Source: Henriciella sp.
GTDB taxonomy: Bacteria > Pseudomonadota > Alphaproteobacteria > Caulobacterales > Hyphomonadaceae
Direction: 5' to 3'
DNA length: 49,979 nt
NCBI GenBank assembly: GCA_013214545.1
Contig: JABSQB010000017.1
Location: forward strand, 1-49,979
The notes beneath the pieces are model-generated. The model worked only from the letters and a program-made list of their open reading frames with translations. It was not told where the DNA came from and searched no databases. The translations under genes and the position numbers were made by a program. Position 1 is the stretch's first letter. Every line of letters begins with the position of its first letter. This document shows, piece by piece, positions 1 through 8,082 of the stretch.

Positions 1-29
1 CCCGAAAGTTCAAGAAGGATCTGACCAAA

Positions 30-1529
30 ATGCGCGAAGTTCATCATTTCATCGCTGGCGACCACGTTAAAGGAAGTTCTGGTCGGTTTTCGGATATCCT
101 CAATCCCAATACGGGCGACGTTCAGGGCAAGGTTGCGCTGGCAAATGCGTCTGAGGTCGGCAAAGCGGTTGAGAACGCGCAAGAAGCGTTTCCGGCATGG
201 GCTGCCATGAACCCGCAGCGCCGCGCGCGCATCATGTTCGAGTTCAAGCGCCTTCTGGAAGCCAATATGGACGAGCTAGCTGAGCTCTTGTCCAAAGAAC
301 ATGGTAAAGTGATCGCGGACAGTCGCGGCGATGTTCAGAGAGGGCTCGAAGTGGTCGAGTTCGCTTGTGGCATCCCGCACGTTCAGAAAGGCGAGTACAC
401 CAACGCTGCCGGGCCGGGGATCGATGTCTATTCGATGCGCCAGCCGCTGGGGGTTTGCGCCGGAATTACGCCGTTCAACTTTCCTGCGATGATCCCGATG
501 TGGATGTTCGCGATGGCGATTGCGGCGGGAAATACGTTCGTACTGAAGCCGTCGGAAAAGGATCCGGGAGTCCCGATGCGCCTGGCAGAATTGTTCCTCG
601 AAGCCGGAGCGCCTCCCGGGGTTCTGAACGTCGTCAATGGCGACAAGGAATCCGTTGACGCGCTGCTTGATCATACTGCGGTGAAAGCGATCAGCTTCGT
701 CGGCTCATCGGACATCGCTCAATACATTTATGCGCGCGGAACGGCGAACGGCAAACGCGTGCAAGCCATGGGCGGCGCGAAAAATCACGGCATCATTCTA
801 CCTGATGCGAATATGGATCAGGCGGTCAAAGACATTGTCGGCGCCGCCTTTGGTTCGGCTGGCGAGCGGTGCATGGCGCTGCCCGTGGTCGTGCCGGTCG
901 GCAAGGATACGGCCGATGAGTTCATCGAGCGCATCACCGTCGAAGCCAACAAGCTCAAAGTCGGCGTCTCAACCGATCCGGACGCTCATTATGGCCCGGT
1001 CGTGTCTGCGGCTCATAAGGCGAAGGTTGAAGAATATATCCGCATTGGCGCTGAAGAAGATGGCGCTGATCTGCTGATCGATGGCCGCGGCTTCACGCTG
1101 CAAGGGCATGAGAATGGCTTCTTCATCGGCCCGACCCTCTTCGACAATGTAAAGCCGGGCATGAAGACCTATGAAGAAGAGATCTTCGGCCCCGTCCTGC
1201 AGGTGGTGCGCGCAGAGAGTTTGGAGGAGGCGGCAAGACTGCCGTCTGATCACCAGTATGGAAACGGCGTTGCCATCTTCACCCGAAATGGCCGCGCGGC
1301 GCGCGATTTTGCAGCGAGTGTGAATGTCGGCATGGTCGGGGTCAACGTGCCCATTCCGGTGCCCGTGTCTTATCATACGTTCGGGGGCTGGAAGCGCTCT
1401 GCCTTTGGTGACACCAATCAGTATGGCACGGAGGGCGCGCGGTTCTGGACCAAGATCAAAACCGTGACCCAGCGCTGGCCGGAAGGTGATGTCGGCGATC
1501 AGGCTTTCATCATCCCGACGATGCAGTAG
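30..1529 (+). CDS. mmsA: Methylmalonate-semialdehyde dehydrogenase (CoA-acylating)
   Basis: This enzyme oxidises methylmalonate semialdehyde to propionyl-CoA with NAD and CoA, late in valine degradation, in the cytoplasm. The 499-residue length is normal for the family. The aldehyde dehydrogenase fold is complete: the GITPFNFPAMIPMWMF stretch typical of MmsA, a nucleotide-binding region with FVGSS, and the nucleophile near Cys281 in GERCMALPV. An AGAAGGA ribosome site lies about ten bases before the ATG. mmsB follows 40 bases downstream on the same strand, so the two probably form an operon for consecutive steps. The upstream promoter lies outside the window. The family is clear; substrate assignment rests on the MmsA-type motifs and on mmsB. 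Confidence 0.95.
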   Translation: MREVHHFIAGDHVKGSSGRFSDILNPNTGDVQGKVALANASEVGKAVENAQEAFPAWAAMNPQRRARIMFEFKRLLEANMDELAELLSKEHGKVIADSRGDVQRGLEVVEFACGIPHVQKGEYTNAAGPGIDVYSMRQPLGVCAGITPFNFPAMIPMWMFAMAIAAGNTFVLKPSEKDPGVPMRLAELFLEAGAPPGVLNVVNGDKESVDALLDHTAVKAISFVGSSDIAQYIYARGTANGKRVQAMGGAKNHGIILPDANMDQAVKDIVGAAFGSAGERCMALPVVVPVGKDTADEFIERITVEANKLKVGVSTDPDAHYGPVVSAAHKAKVEEYIRIGAEEDGADLLIDGRGFTLQGHENGFFIGPTLFDNVKPGMKTYEEEIFGPVLQVVRAESLEEAARLPSDHQYGNGVAIFTRNGRAARDFAASVNVGMVGVNVPIPVPVSYHTFGGWKRSAFGDTNQYGTEGARFWTKIKTVTQRWPEGDVGDQAFIIPTMQ

Positions 1530-1569
1530 ACCGCAGCCCTATCTTAGCGCTGTTTCTGGAGGAAGAGTT

Positions 1570-2460
1570 GTGACCCAAATTGCTTTCATTGGACTGGGAA
1601 ACATGGGCGGCGGCATGTGCCGTAACCTGGTTGAGGCTGGCCACGACGTGCGCGCGTTTGATCTGAACGCCGAGGCCGTTGCAAAAGCCGTGACGCACGG
1701 CGCAAGCGCCGCCGAGTCTCTCGCGGAAGCCGTCAAAGATGCCGAGGCTGTGGTCACCATGCTGCCCGCAGGCAAGCATGTGAAATCTGTGTACCTCGAC
1801 CAAGACGGGATCCTCTCTGCAGCCAAGCCCGGCGCCGTTCTGCTCGACTGCTCGACTATTGCCGTCGAAGACGCGCGCGACACGGCGCAAGCTGCGATAG
1901 AAGCCGGGTTCCTCATGGTCGACGCCCCGGTGTCTGGGGGAACCGCCGCCGCCGATGCGGGAACCCTGACCTTCATGGTCGGCGGAAGCGAAGAGGCGTT
2001 CAACGCAGCCAAGCCTGTGCTTGAAGTGATGGGTCAGAAGATTGTCCACGCAGGCGCATCGGGGAACGGGCAGGTTGCCAAGATCGCCAACAATATGCTG
2101 CTCGGCATTTCGATGATTGGCACGGCCGAGGCCTTCAACCTCGCCGAGTCGCTTGGACTCGATGCGCAGACCTTCTTCGATATTTCTTCAACGGCGTCGG
2201 GCCAATGCTGGTCGATGACGTCCTATTGCCCTGCGCCCGGTCCGGTTGAAGCGGCACCTTCCAATCGCGACTATCAACCCGGATTTGCCGTCGATATGAT
2301 GCTGAAGGACCTGCGCCTGGCAGCCGATGCGGCCAACGGCGCCGACGTCGCCAGCCCTTTAGGCGGCATGGCTGAGCAGATTTATGCCGCGATGTCCGAA
2401 GCCGGGCAGGGCGGGCTCGATTTTTCCGGGGTGATCCTGAGCTTGAAACAAGAACAATAG
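1570..2460 (+). CDS. mmsB: 3-hydroxyisobutyrate dehydrogenase
   Basis: NAD-dependent oxidation of 3-hydroxyisobutyrate to methylmalonate semialdehyde, the step just before MmsA. The N-terminal Rossmann motif is IGLGNMGGGM, the substrate-binding DAPVSGGTAAADAGTLTFMVGG motif follows, and the catalytic lysine is near residue 171 in GNGQVAKIANN. I place the start at GTG 1570, because GGAGGAAG lies just upstream and the family's N-terminus (VTQIAFIGLG) begins there. The open frame extends back to 1486, but those residues overlap mmsA and have no family match. The product is 296 residues, the usual size. A near-complete family signature gives high confidence. Confidence 0.94.
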   Translation: MTQIAFIGLGNMGGGMCRNLVEAGHDVRAFDLNAEAVAKAVTHGASAAESLAEAVKDAEAVVTMLPAGKHVKSVYLDQDGILSAAKPGAVLLDCSTIAVEDARDTAQAAIEAGFLMVDAPVSGGTAAADAGTLTFMVGGSEEAFNAAKPVLEVMGQKIVHAGASGNGQVAKIANNMLLGISMIGTAEAFNLAESLGLDAQTFFDISSTASGQCWSMTSYCPAPGPVEAAPSNRDYQPGFAVDMMLKDLRLAADAANGADVASPLGGMAEQIYAAMSEAGQGGLDFSGVILSLKQEQ

Positions 2461-2524
2461 GCACACCGGCTGGTTCCCAACACGATCTTGCACTCGCAAA
2501 AGCTGCATTTCTAAAACGCCATTA

Positions 2525-2537
2525 ACATCAATGATGT
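2525..2537. promoter_or_regulatory. 13-bp palindrome before the PHA gene pair (possible operator)
   Basis: ACATCA-A-TGATGT is a perfect inverted repeat with one central base. It lies in the 110-base gap between mmsB and the phasin-like gene, about 33 bases before the likely GTG start. A TATAAG sequence follows at 2544-2549. It could be a regulator site for the PHA genes. It does not match the TGC-rich sites described for the PHA repressor PhaR, and a short palindrome can arise by chance. Confidence 0.25.
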
Positions 2538-2570
2538 ATGGGCCTATAAGAAATGCAAGGAGTGTTGGTG

Positions 2571-2966
2571 GTGGCCGATAAGAAATCCAAAGATAAACAA
2601 GCAACGTCGATCAAGGCGCTGGAAGAGCGCGTGAATGAGATCGCGCGCGCCGTTCTCGGCAACGAGAATTTCGGCAAGGTGATGAACTCTGCCGTGACAA
2701 CGCGCACGCGTGTGCAGCGCGGCTTTTCTGACCGGATGGCGAAGCAGTTGCACTTTTACAATATGCCGAGCCAGGATGACGTTGTTCGGCTCAGCGAGCA
2801 GTGCGCGCGCATCGAAGAACGTGTGGTTAGGATTGAGGCCGCGATCTTACAATTGACGGGCCAGACCGGCGCGCAAAGTTCGGGGCCGCCCCGGACCCGT
2901 CGTCCGAAGAAGAAAGCAGCGAGCGCAGTGCAACCCAAACGAACGAGATCGGCAAAGAAGGAATAG
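2571..2966 (+). CDS. Small phasin/PhaM-like protein with basic tail, putative PHA synthase partner
   Basis: A 131-residue soluble protein directly before the PHA synthase, seven bases apart. The middle holds an MPSQDDVVRLSEQ stretch followed by a heptad-like helix (CARIEERVVRIEAAILQLTG), the pattern of phasins and of the PhaE/PhaM group. The last 30 residues are rich in Lys, Arg, Pro and Ala (RRPKKKAAS, KRTRSAKKE), like the DNA-binding tails of PhaF and PhaM. I infer a granule-associated synthase partner that may also touch DNA. The start is uncertain. ATG 2553 lies upstream of the AAGGAG at 2557-2562, whereas GTG 2568 or 2571 has proper spacing, so I chose 2571. Confidence 0.7.
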   Translation: MADKKSKDKQATSIKALEERVNEIARAVLGNENFGKVMNSAVTTRTRVQRGFSDRMAKQLHFYNMPSQDDVVRLSEQCARIEERVVRIEAAILQLTGQTGAQSSGPPRTRRPKKKAASAVQPKRTRSAKKE

Positions 2967-2973
2967 TCCAGAA

Positions 2974-4056
2974 ATGGCTGAAGCAAATTCGCAAGGCAGT
3001 AAAAGCCGAGGACGAGCGATCCGTAAGCTCGTGGAGCGGACCATTCAGCGCAACATTAATGGCGTCTCCTACTTTGTTTCTTCCGACCCTCCAGTTGGCC
3101 TGACGCCAAAGGATGTGGTTCACCGGCGCGGAACCTTGTCACTCTTCCATTACAAACCGCAAACGGACGAGATCTATCGAACGCCGATGCTGATCGTCGC
3201 GCCGACGACCAATCGAAGCTACTGCCTCGACATGATGCCGGGCGTGAGTTTCGTCGAGTACTTCGTCAAAGCCGGGTATGACGTCTATCTGATGGACTGG
3301 CAGCCGCCGCAGCCGGAAGAGAAGTCTCTCGACCTGGCAGATTATTCTCAGCGCTTCATTCAAGAGTGTATCGATGTGGTGAAACGCATGAGCGGCGAGG
3401 ATGAAGTCTCCCTCGTCGGCTATTGTATGGGCGGGGTTCTGGCCTCGATTTATACTGCCAGTTTTGAAGGCGACTCTGTGCGCAATCTGGTGTGCTTCAC
3501 GACGCCGGTAGATTTCCACGAAATGGATATGTTCAACAAGATCACCGATCAGAAGCATTTTGATGTTGATCGCTTGGTAGACAGTGTTGGCAACATCCCG
3601 CCAAGTTTTGTGCTCTCAGGGTTTGAGTCTCTGGAACCAGCGGGAAAAGCCGCCTCGCGACTTCAGCTTTGGCAGAAGATGTGGGACTCCGACTTTGTCG
3701 AGACCTTCCGCAAATATGATCGCTGGGCGAACGATATGTTGCCGCTAGCAGGCGAGTATTTCAGAGACACGGTCAAAGACCTGATGTGGGACAATAAGCT
3801 GCTCGAAGGCACGCTCGTTGTCGGAGGCCGCTCGGCTGATCTGTCCAGGATCAAAGTGCCATTCTTTCACGCCGCGGCCGAGCACGACAATATCGTCAGA
3901 CGGCCCGCCAGTGAGCCATTGATTGGGAAAGTTGCCTCCAAGGACAAAACCGAGATGGTCCTGAAAGGCGGACATGTCAGCATCGTTGCCGGCGCCAATG
4001 CGGTCAGACGGTTGTGGCCCGAGCTGGACGATTGGTTATCTGAGAGGTCAATCTAA
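2974..4056 (+). CDS. phaC: Class III-like poly(3-hydroxyalkanoate) synthase PhaC
   Basis: Alpha/beta-hydrolase-fold synthase that polymerises 3-hydroxyacyl-CoA into PHA on granules. At 360 residues it is close to class III PhaC and far shorter than class I enzymes. The catalytic triad is visible: Cys151 in the lipase-like box GYCMGG, Asp305 in AEHDNIV and His334 in GGHVSI. VTPVDF-like (TTPVDF) and GNIPP motifs also fit the class III family. The partner gene upstream is much smaller than the known PhaE subunit. The stop codon shares one base with the ATG of the next gene, so expression is probably coupled. Activity and substrate range are inferred. Confidence 0.85.
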   Translation: MAEANSQGSKSRGRAIRKLVERTIQRNINGVSYFVSSDPPVGLTPKDVVHRRGTLSLFHYKPQTDEIYRTPMLIVAPTTNRSYCLDMMPGVSFVEYFVKAGYDVYLMDWQPPQPEEKSLDLADYSQRFIQECIDVVKRMSGEDEVSLVGYCMGGVLASIYTASFEGDSVRNLVCFTTPVDFHEMDMFNKITDQKHFDVDRLVDSVGNIPPSFVLSGFESLEPAGKAASRLQLWQKMWDSDFVETFRKYDRWANDMLPLAGEYFRDTVKDLMWDNKLLEGTLVVGGRSADLSRIKVPFFHAAAEHDNIVRRPASEPLIGKVASKDKTEMVLKGGHVSIVAGANAVRRLWPELDDWLSERSI

Positions 4057-4622
4057 TGGAACCGAACTATCCGCTGGAACTGGAACAGTTGGGCACAGGA
4101 TTTCGCTTGCGCAAAGTCGCCGCGGGAGATGAAGAACAATTGCACGAATTCGCGCTCGGTTTGCCGTCGCATGACCTGCTATACCTGCGCCGTGACATTT
4201 CCAAGCGCCCGGTTGTCGATGCCTGGGTGCGCGACTCTCTCGCTGGCAATATCGAGACACTGATCGTCGAAAAAGACAGAAAGATCATCGGCAATTCCGC
4301 TTTGATCATCGACACGAAATCCTGGTCACGCCACGTTGGTGAAATCCGCGTTCTGGTGGCCGAAGCCCACAGAAAATCCGGCATCGGTCGCCTGCTGATC
4401 GAACAGACCTTCGCGATCGCCGTCGCGCGGGAGCTGCGCAAGATTATCGCGCAGATGACGATCGACCAACGCAACGCCATCAAAGTTTTCGAAGAGATGG
4501 GTTTCTCTGGCGAAGCACTGTTGAAGGATCACGTCCAAGATACACAAGGCGAGTTCCACGATATCCTGATCCTGTCATGCAGCGTGTCAGCGGTCACAAC
4601 CCGGATGGCGATGTCGCGATAG
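4056..4622 (+). CDS. GNAT family N-acetyltransferase
   Basis: A 188-residue single-domain acetyl-CoA-dependent acetyltransferase. The core acetyl-CoA motif is visible as IRVLVAEAHRKSGIGRLLIEQTFAIA, followed by the NAIKVFEEMGF segment typical of GNAT motif B. Its ATG overlaps the TAA of the PHA synthase by one base (TAATG), so it is probably translated with it. The substrate cannot be read from the sequence. A role in modifying a granule protein or a small molecule would be speculation. The family call is firm. Confidence 0.8.
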   Translation: MEPNYPLELEQLGTGFRLRKVAAGDEEQLHEFALGLPSHDLLYLRRDISKRPVVDAWVRDSLAGNIETLIVEKDRKIIGNSALIIDTKSWSRHVGEIRVLVAEAHRKSGIGRLLIEQTFAIAVARELRKIIAQMTIDQRNAIKVFEEMGFSGEALLKDHVQDTQGEFHDILILSCSVSAVTTRMAMSR

Positions 4623-4745
4623 TCGCGAACGCGTTACCGACACCTTTGCAAACTCTCCCCTCGGGTCAGGCTTGCACGCCAGACGCAGATACCGCTTTAT
4701 CAGGGCATCAAGGGCAAATGCCGGAAAAGCATGAGGAGAATCGCG

Positions 4746-5516
4746 ATGGCTGAAGAGCAAAACGAACAGGCTGTATTGGTTGAACGGCGGGGGCGGGTGA
4801 TGATCATTACGCTCAATCGACCGGAAGCGATGAACGCGATCAATGGCGCGCTATCCAATGGCGTCTGGGACGCGATCCAGGAACTAAACTCCGATCCCGA
4901 TCTGACCGCCGGTGTGCTCACAGGCAATGGCAAGGGGTTCTGCTCCGGAATGGACCTCAAGGCCTTTGCGCGCGGCGAAGATATTGGACCGTTCGGAAAG
5001 TTTGTCCGCGAAGGCTCAGACAAGCCACTCATCTGCGCCATCGAAGGCTTTGCGATTGCCGGAGGCTGCGAAATGGCGCTGACCTGCGATTTGCTCGTCG
5101 CCTCGAAAGGCGCGAAAATCGGCATCCGCGAAGTCAAAGTTGGTTTGTTCGCGGCTGCGGGTGGCGTTTTCCGTTTGCCGAGCCGAGTAGGGTTCGCCAA
5201 AGCCATGGAAATGGCCATTACGGGCGACCCGATCACGGCAGAAGAAGCTCACGCTGCAGGCATGCTCAGCGCCGTCACAGAGCCAGGCGGCGCCCTGGAT
5301 GCAGCCCTCGCGCTGGCCGAACGCGTGGCCAAGAATGCGCCGCTCGCCGTGGCCGCTTCGAAGAAACTCGTCCGGGCCGCGTCAGAAGGCTTTGATGAGC
5401 CTGAACTGTGGAAGATGCAGCAGCCGTTTCAGCAGAAAGTCTTCACGTCAAATGATGCGAAAGAAGGGCCGCGCGCATTTGCGGAGAAACGCGATCCCAA
5501 CTGGACGGGAACCTGA
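4746..5516 (+). CDS. Enoyl-CoA hydratase/isomerase family protein (crotonase)
   Basis: Crotonase-fold enzyme of 256 residues acting on an acyl-CoA. The oxyanion-hole segments are visible (CSGMDLKAFA and the IAGGCEMALTCD helix), and both glutamates used by true hydratases appear to be present, in GGCEMA and IREVKVG. The ATG at 4746 follows GAGGAG with good spacing. The frame opens 15 bases earlier at an ATG that overlaps this ribosome site, so the later start is preferred. A role in fatty acid or branched-chain acyl-CoA oxidation fits the neighbours, but the exact substrate is not known. Confidence 0.85.
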   Translation: MAEEQNEQAVLVERRGRVMIITLNRPEAMNAINGALSNGVWDAIQELNSDPDLTAGVLTGNGKGFCSGMDLKAFARGEDIGPFGKFVREGSDKPLICAIEGFAIAGGCEMALTCDLLVASKGAKIGIREVKVGLFAAAGGVFRLPSRVGFAKAMEMAITGDPITAEEAHAAGMLSAVTEPGGALDAALALAERVAKNAPLAVAASKKLVRAASEGFDEPELWKMQQPFQQKVFTSNDAKEGPRAFAEKRDPNWTGT

Positions 5517-5539
5517 TTGTGCTGCCCGGCTAGGGCGCG

Positions 5540-5980
5540 TTATCTGCAGATATCGAAACGGTCATGGCTCTGACGTAGCGCCTCTGCCGTGTCGGCGCCC
5601 AGCTTGCCGGTTGGGCGCAGGCCCATATTCGCTTCAAAAAGCTTGATTGCGTAAACCGTCCCATCGGCGAGAACGCCGTCGAGACGACCTTCATAGCAGC
5701 CATTCTTGCGCAGCACGACTTGCGCCGCGAAGACGTCGTCATCTTCGATCAGGCGCGCTGTATAGTTTGATTGCGGTGCAGTGGGATTCAGGCGCCCGGC
5801 CGATGCTTCGGTGAGCGGGATCTCTGGCACGCCTGCAACCACCACTGTATCGCTGCCATGACAGGTATAGCTGCCGGCCAGCACATCTTCGCGGCAGGTG
5901 CCGTGATCAAACCCGGCCTGATCCGCCTGCGCCTGTCCGAGCAGGCAAACCGCGAGGGCGATGGCGACAGGGTATTTCAT
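5540..5980 (-). CDS. Exported protein with peptidoglycan-binding-like domain
   Basis: A 146-residue protein with a Sec signal peptide (MKYPVAIALAVCLLGQAQA, cleavage about residue 19). The C-terminal half (AQVVLRKNGCYEGRLDGVLADG onward, through YAIKLFEANMGLRPTGKLG and ADTAEALR) has the three-helix pattern of the PG_binding_1 domain. Four cysteines could form disulphides in the periplasm. No catalytic domain is attached, so it may be a small cell-wall-binding factor. The gene lies 23 bases from the stop of the crotonase, tail to tail. Its upstream region carries a sequence block that recurs before the 12.1-kb lipoprotein. Confidence 0.65.
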   Translation of the reverse strand: MKYPVAIALAVCLLGQAQADQAGFDHGTCREDVLAGSYTCHGSDTVVVAGVPEIPLTEASAGRLNPTAPQSNYTARLIEDDDVFAAQVVLRKNGCYEGRLDGVLADGTVYAIKLFEANMGLRPTGKLGADTAEALRQSHDRFDICR

Positions 5981-6001
5981 GGCTGCGCTCCCAATTTGAT
6001 C

Positions 6002-6054
6002 GAAATTGCTGCGAAAACATGAGTCGCAAGTCTCATACCATTGCGCGTTTTAAG
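6002..6054 (-). promoter_or_regulatory. Upstream block shared with the 12.7-kb lipoprotein gene (copy A)
   Basis: Two short blocks upstream of the 146-residue exported protein recur before the lipoprotein gene at 12129. They are GAAATTGCTGCGAAAAC at 6002-6018 and ATTGCGCGTTTTAAG at 6040-6054. Between them copy A has an inverted repeat, ATGAG-N8-CTCAT (6019-6036), that is absent from copy B. The block starts 22 bases from the ATG. It may be a shared promoter or 5' leader element; the function is unknown. Confidence 0.35.
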
Positions 6055-6071
6055 CTTGGATCATGGGCAAG

Positions 6072-6148
6072 TGGCGCACCCGACAGGATTTGAACCTGTG
6101 ACCCCCAGATTCGGAATCTGGTACTCTATCCAACTGAGCTACGGGTGC
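6072..6148 (-). tRNA. tRNA-Arg (anticodon CCG)
   Basis: On the minus strand this 77-base stretch folds as a tRNA. It has a seven-pair acceptor stem (GCACCCG with CGGGTGC) and a D arm around AGCTCAGTTGGATAGAGT. The anticodon stem CCAGA/TCTGG encloses loop TTCCGAA, and the T loop is GGTTCGAATCC. Discriminator G and an encoded CCA finish the gene. The loop gives anticodon CCG (plus-strand CGG at 6112-6114), reading the arginine codon CGG. No intron or neighbouring integrase is seen. Confidence 0.96.
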
Positions 6149-6238
6149 GTTATCCGCCTCTTACGCGAAGGCTTCGGCGTATGCAATCATGCGAATGCGG
6201 GTAAAGGCTTTGCAACCGCGCCGACACTTGGCACACAA

Positions 6239-6289
6239 GGGAAAAGAAACGGGGAAAAGACACGGGGAAAAGATATGGGGAAACAGATG
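6239..6289 (+). repeat. Four tandem purine-rich 12-13-bp units at the translation start
   Basis: Units begin at 6239, 6251, 6264 and 6277. Each starts GGG(G)AAAAGA or a close variant and has a ribosome-binding-like GGGGA core. Two of them lie at good spacing before an in-frame ATG (6275 and 6287). They probably arose by local slippage and give the lipoprotein gene more than one possible ribosome site. Confidence 0.7.
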
Positions 6290-7309
6290 AATAAGTTTCG
6301 CATGGGGCTTGGAGTATCACTTTTCAGCCTGGCACTGACCCTCTCCGCGTGTGGTGGCTCAGGCGGCGTGATCGAGGACAAGCCTGCTGATGACCTTGAA
6401 GTCCCGGCTGAGGAAACCGTCGAGCGCCCGACCAAAGAAGCGCTGCTCGCAGAGTTCAACACCGCGCTCGATGCCGCGCGCGCAACTAGCGGACCGGGTG
6501 CCCCCGCCATGTGGCTGCTGTCGGATGAAGATACCCAGATACATATCTTCGGCACCGTCCACCTCCTCCGCCCCGAATTGGAATGGCGTACAGAAGCATT
6601 TGACGCCGCATTGGCGCAATCTGACAAGATTGTTTTCGAGGTCGACATGAGCAGCCCAGAAGCGCAGCGGGCAATCACCACCGATTTTCTTGCGCGCGGC
6701 ATGTTTCAGGATGGCCGGACGTTGAGAGAAGTATTGTCTGAGGATGATGAAACAGTCGTCTCGGATGCGTTTGATTCTGTCGGTGTCCCGATGGACGCAA
6801 TGAACACGTTTGAGCCATGGATGGCGTCAGTCAATCTAGGGGTCATGAAGCTTGTCGCGGATGGATATGATCCGAGTTCCGGCGTCGAAACCGTGATCGA
6901 GGCGGAAGCTGTCGAAGCGGGCAAATCGTTTGGCTATCTGGAGAGCATCTCTCAGCAAGCAGATGCGTTCGATCTGCTCGATGAGCGGGATCAGATCTCA
7001 ATGCTTTATGAGTCGGCTTTGATGCTCGAAGAGTCCCCGCAAATGCTGGACCTTCTGGTCGATGAGTGGGCAGATGGTGACATTGACGGGATTGCGTCAT
7101 TGGTGGCGAGCCCGGACGGGGTCGGTTTCAGCGGACCGGTCTATGATGCACTTCTGGTGGATCGAAATCGCAAATGGGTGCCGCAGATTGAGGGCATGCT
7201 GAGTGAGCCTGGAACAATCCTGATCGCGGTTGGGGCAGGTCACCTCGCAGGCCCGGACAGCGTCATCACAATGCTGCGGGAGAATGGCTATGAGATCGAG
7301 GGGCCATAG
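6287..7309 (+). CDS. TraB/GumN family lipoprotein
   Basis: A 340-residue protein with a lipoprotein signal peptide ([19 protein letters not shown]) and lipobox LSAC, followed by an acidic linker. The TraB/GumN (Tiki-like) domain starts near [21 protein letters not shown], with the conserved GTVHLL motif. It ends with [18 protein letters not shown], carrying the second conserved GxGH-type motif, as in metalloprotease-like members. Bacterial functions of the family are poorly known. The frame runs upstream across the tRNA, but translation must start at ATG 6275 or 6287. I prefer 6287 because it gives a compact signal peptide. The membrane location after lipidation is inferred. Confidence 0.82.
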   Translation: MNKFRMGLGVSLFSLALTLSACGGSGGVIEDKPADDLEVPAEETVERPTKEALLAEFNTALDAARATSGPGAPAMWLLSDEDTQIHIFGTVHLLRPELEWRTEAFDAALAQSDKIVFEVDMSSPEAQRAITTDFLARGMFQDGRTLREVLSEDDETVVSDAFDSVGVPMDAMNTFEPWMASVNLGVMKLVADGYDPSSGVETVIEAEAVEAGKSFGYLESISQQADAFDLLDERDQISMLYESALMLEESPQMLDLLVDEWADGDIDGIASLVASPDGVGFSGPVYDALLVDRNRKWVPQIEGMLSEPGTILIAVGAGHLAGPDSVITMLRENGYEIEGP

Positions 7310-7318
7310 TCGGTCCGC

Positions 7319-7789
7319 TCAGGGCTCATTGCCTTCCCAATCGACAATCCATTCAGCAATTTGGTCTTCGTCATCCGGATCGAACAGCGTGTCCTCGCTG
7401 AGTGTCCGACCCATGATCGAGGCGCCGCGGCGATGGATCAGTGTCTTGTCACCGGAGATCAGGTGATGCCATTCAGGTAAGTCCTTGCCTTCGTGGATCA
7501 GGCGATACGAACAAGTGGCCGGCATCCACCGTAGTTCCGAGACATCTTTGGGGGTCAGGATCACGCAATCGGGCACATGCTGTTTGCGATTAGGGTAGTC
7601 GCTGCATTGGCAGGTTCCGCTGTCGAGTAGTTTGCAATGAAGGCGCGTTAGAGCGATTTCGCCTGTGTCTTCATCCTCAAGCTTGATCAAACAGCATTTG
7701 GCGCAGCCATCGCACAGCGATTCCCATTCATCGGGGGTCATCTCTTCAAGCCGTTTGGTTTTCCAGAACCGCTTGTCTTGATCAGCCAT
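7319..7789 (-). CDS. YcgN family cysteine-cluster protein (UPF0260)
   Basis: A 156-residue cytoplasmic protein with the family's cysteine cluster: CDGCAKCC near the N-terminus, then HCKLLDSGTCQC and further cysteines in PDCVIL and ATCSYRL, consistent with metal binding. The function of the family is unknown. I place the start at ATG 7789, which overlaps the end of the YciI gene by eight bases and suggests coupling in a gpsA-yciI-ycgN operon. An earlier in-frame start at 7807 would lie deeper inside that gene. Confidence 0.88.
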   Translation of the reverse strand: MADQDKRFWKTKRLEEMTPDEWESLCDGCAKCCLIKLEDEDTGEIALTRLHCKLLDSGTCQCSDYPNRKQHVPDCVILTPKDVSELRWMPATCSYRLIHEGKDLPEWHHLISGDKTLIHRRGASIMGRTLSEDTLFDPDDEDQIAEWIVDWEGNEP

Positions 7790-8081
7790 TTTTCGGGCCT
7801 TCGCCAATCAGCCACAGGAAAGGAATAATCTCGGTTCGATCAAACAGGCCCGCTTTGGCATAAGGATCGTCTGCCGCCCACGCACGGGCTTCGTCTAGGG
7901 TATCGAACTCAATCACGAAGGTAGAACCAATCATGGTCTCGCCATCATCGGAAAGGACAGGCCCGGCCATGGCGATCTGGTGGCTGTATTCGCTCGCCCA
8001 TTGCAGATGGGACTGACGATTGGCGAGGCGCAGATCGCTGCTGCCTGCTTTGTCACGGGCGTTCACCAAAAATAGTGGCAT
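7782..8081 (-). CDS. YciI family protein
   Basis: A 99-residue ferredoxin-like-fold protein of the YciI family. It begins MPLFLVNARDKAGS and contains the HLQWASEYSHQI segment and the conserved EFDTLDEARAWAADDPYAKAG-type stretch, with the family's His and Asp (an active-site-like pair). The biochemical role is unknown for most members. The ATG lies one base after the stop of gpsA, and an AAAGGAGAA ribosome site sits inside the end of gpsA, so it is in the gpsA operon. Confidence 0.88.
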   Translation of the reverse strand: MPLFLVNARDKAGSSDLRLANRQSHLQWASEYSHQIAMAGPVLSDDGETMIGSTFVIEFDTLDEARAWAADDPYAKAGLFDRTEIIPFLWLIGEGPKNG

Positions 8082-8082
8082 G

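Noticed and set aside
6072-6148. tRNA-Arg as an integration site for a mobile island
   Set aside because: No integrase, direct repeat of the tRNA 3' end, or change in gene style is seen on either side within the window.
6041-6286. Upstream extension of the TraB/GumN frame
   Set aside because: It runs through the tRNA-Arg gene in antisense and would put the lipoprotein signal about 80 residues inside the protein.
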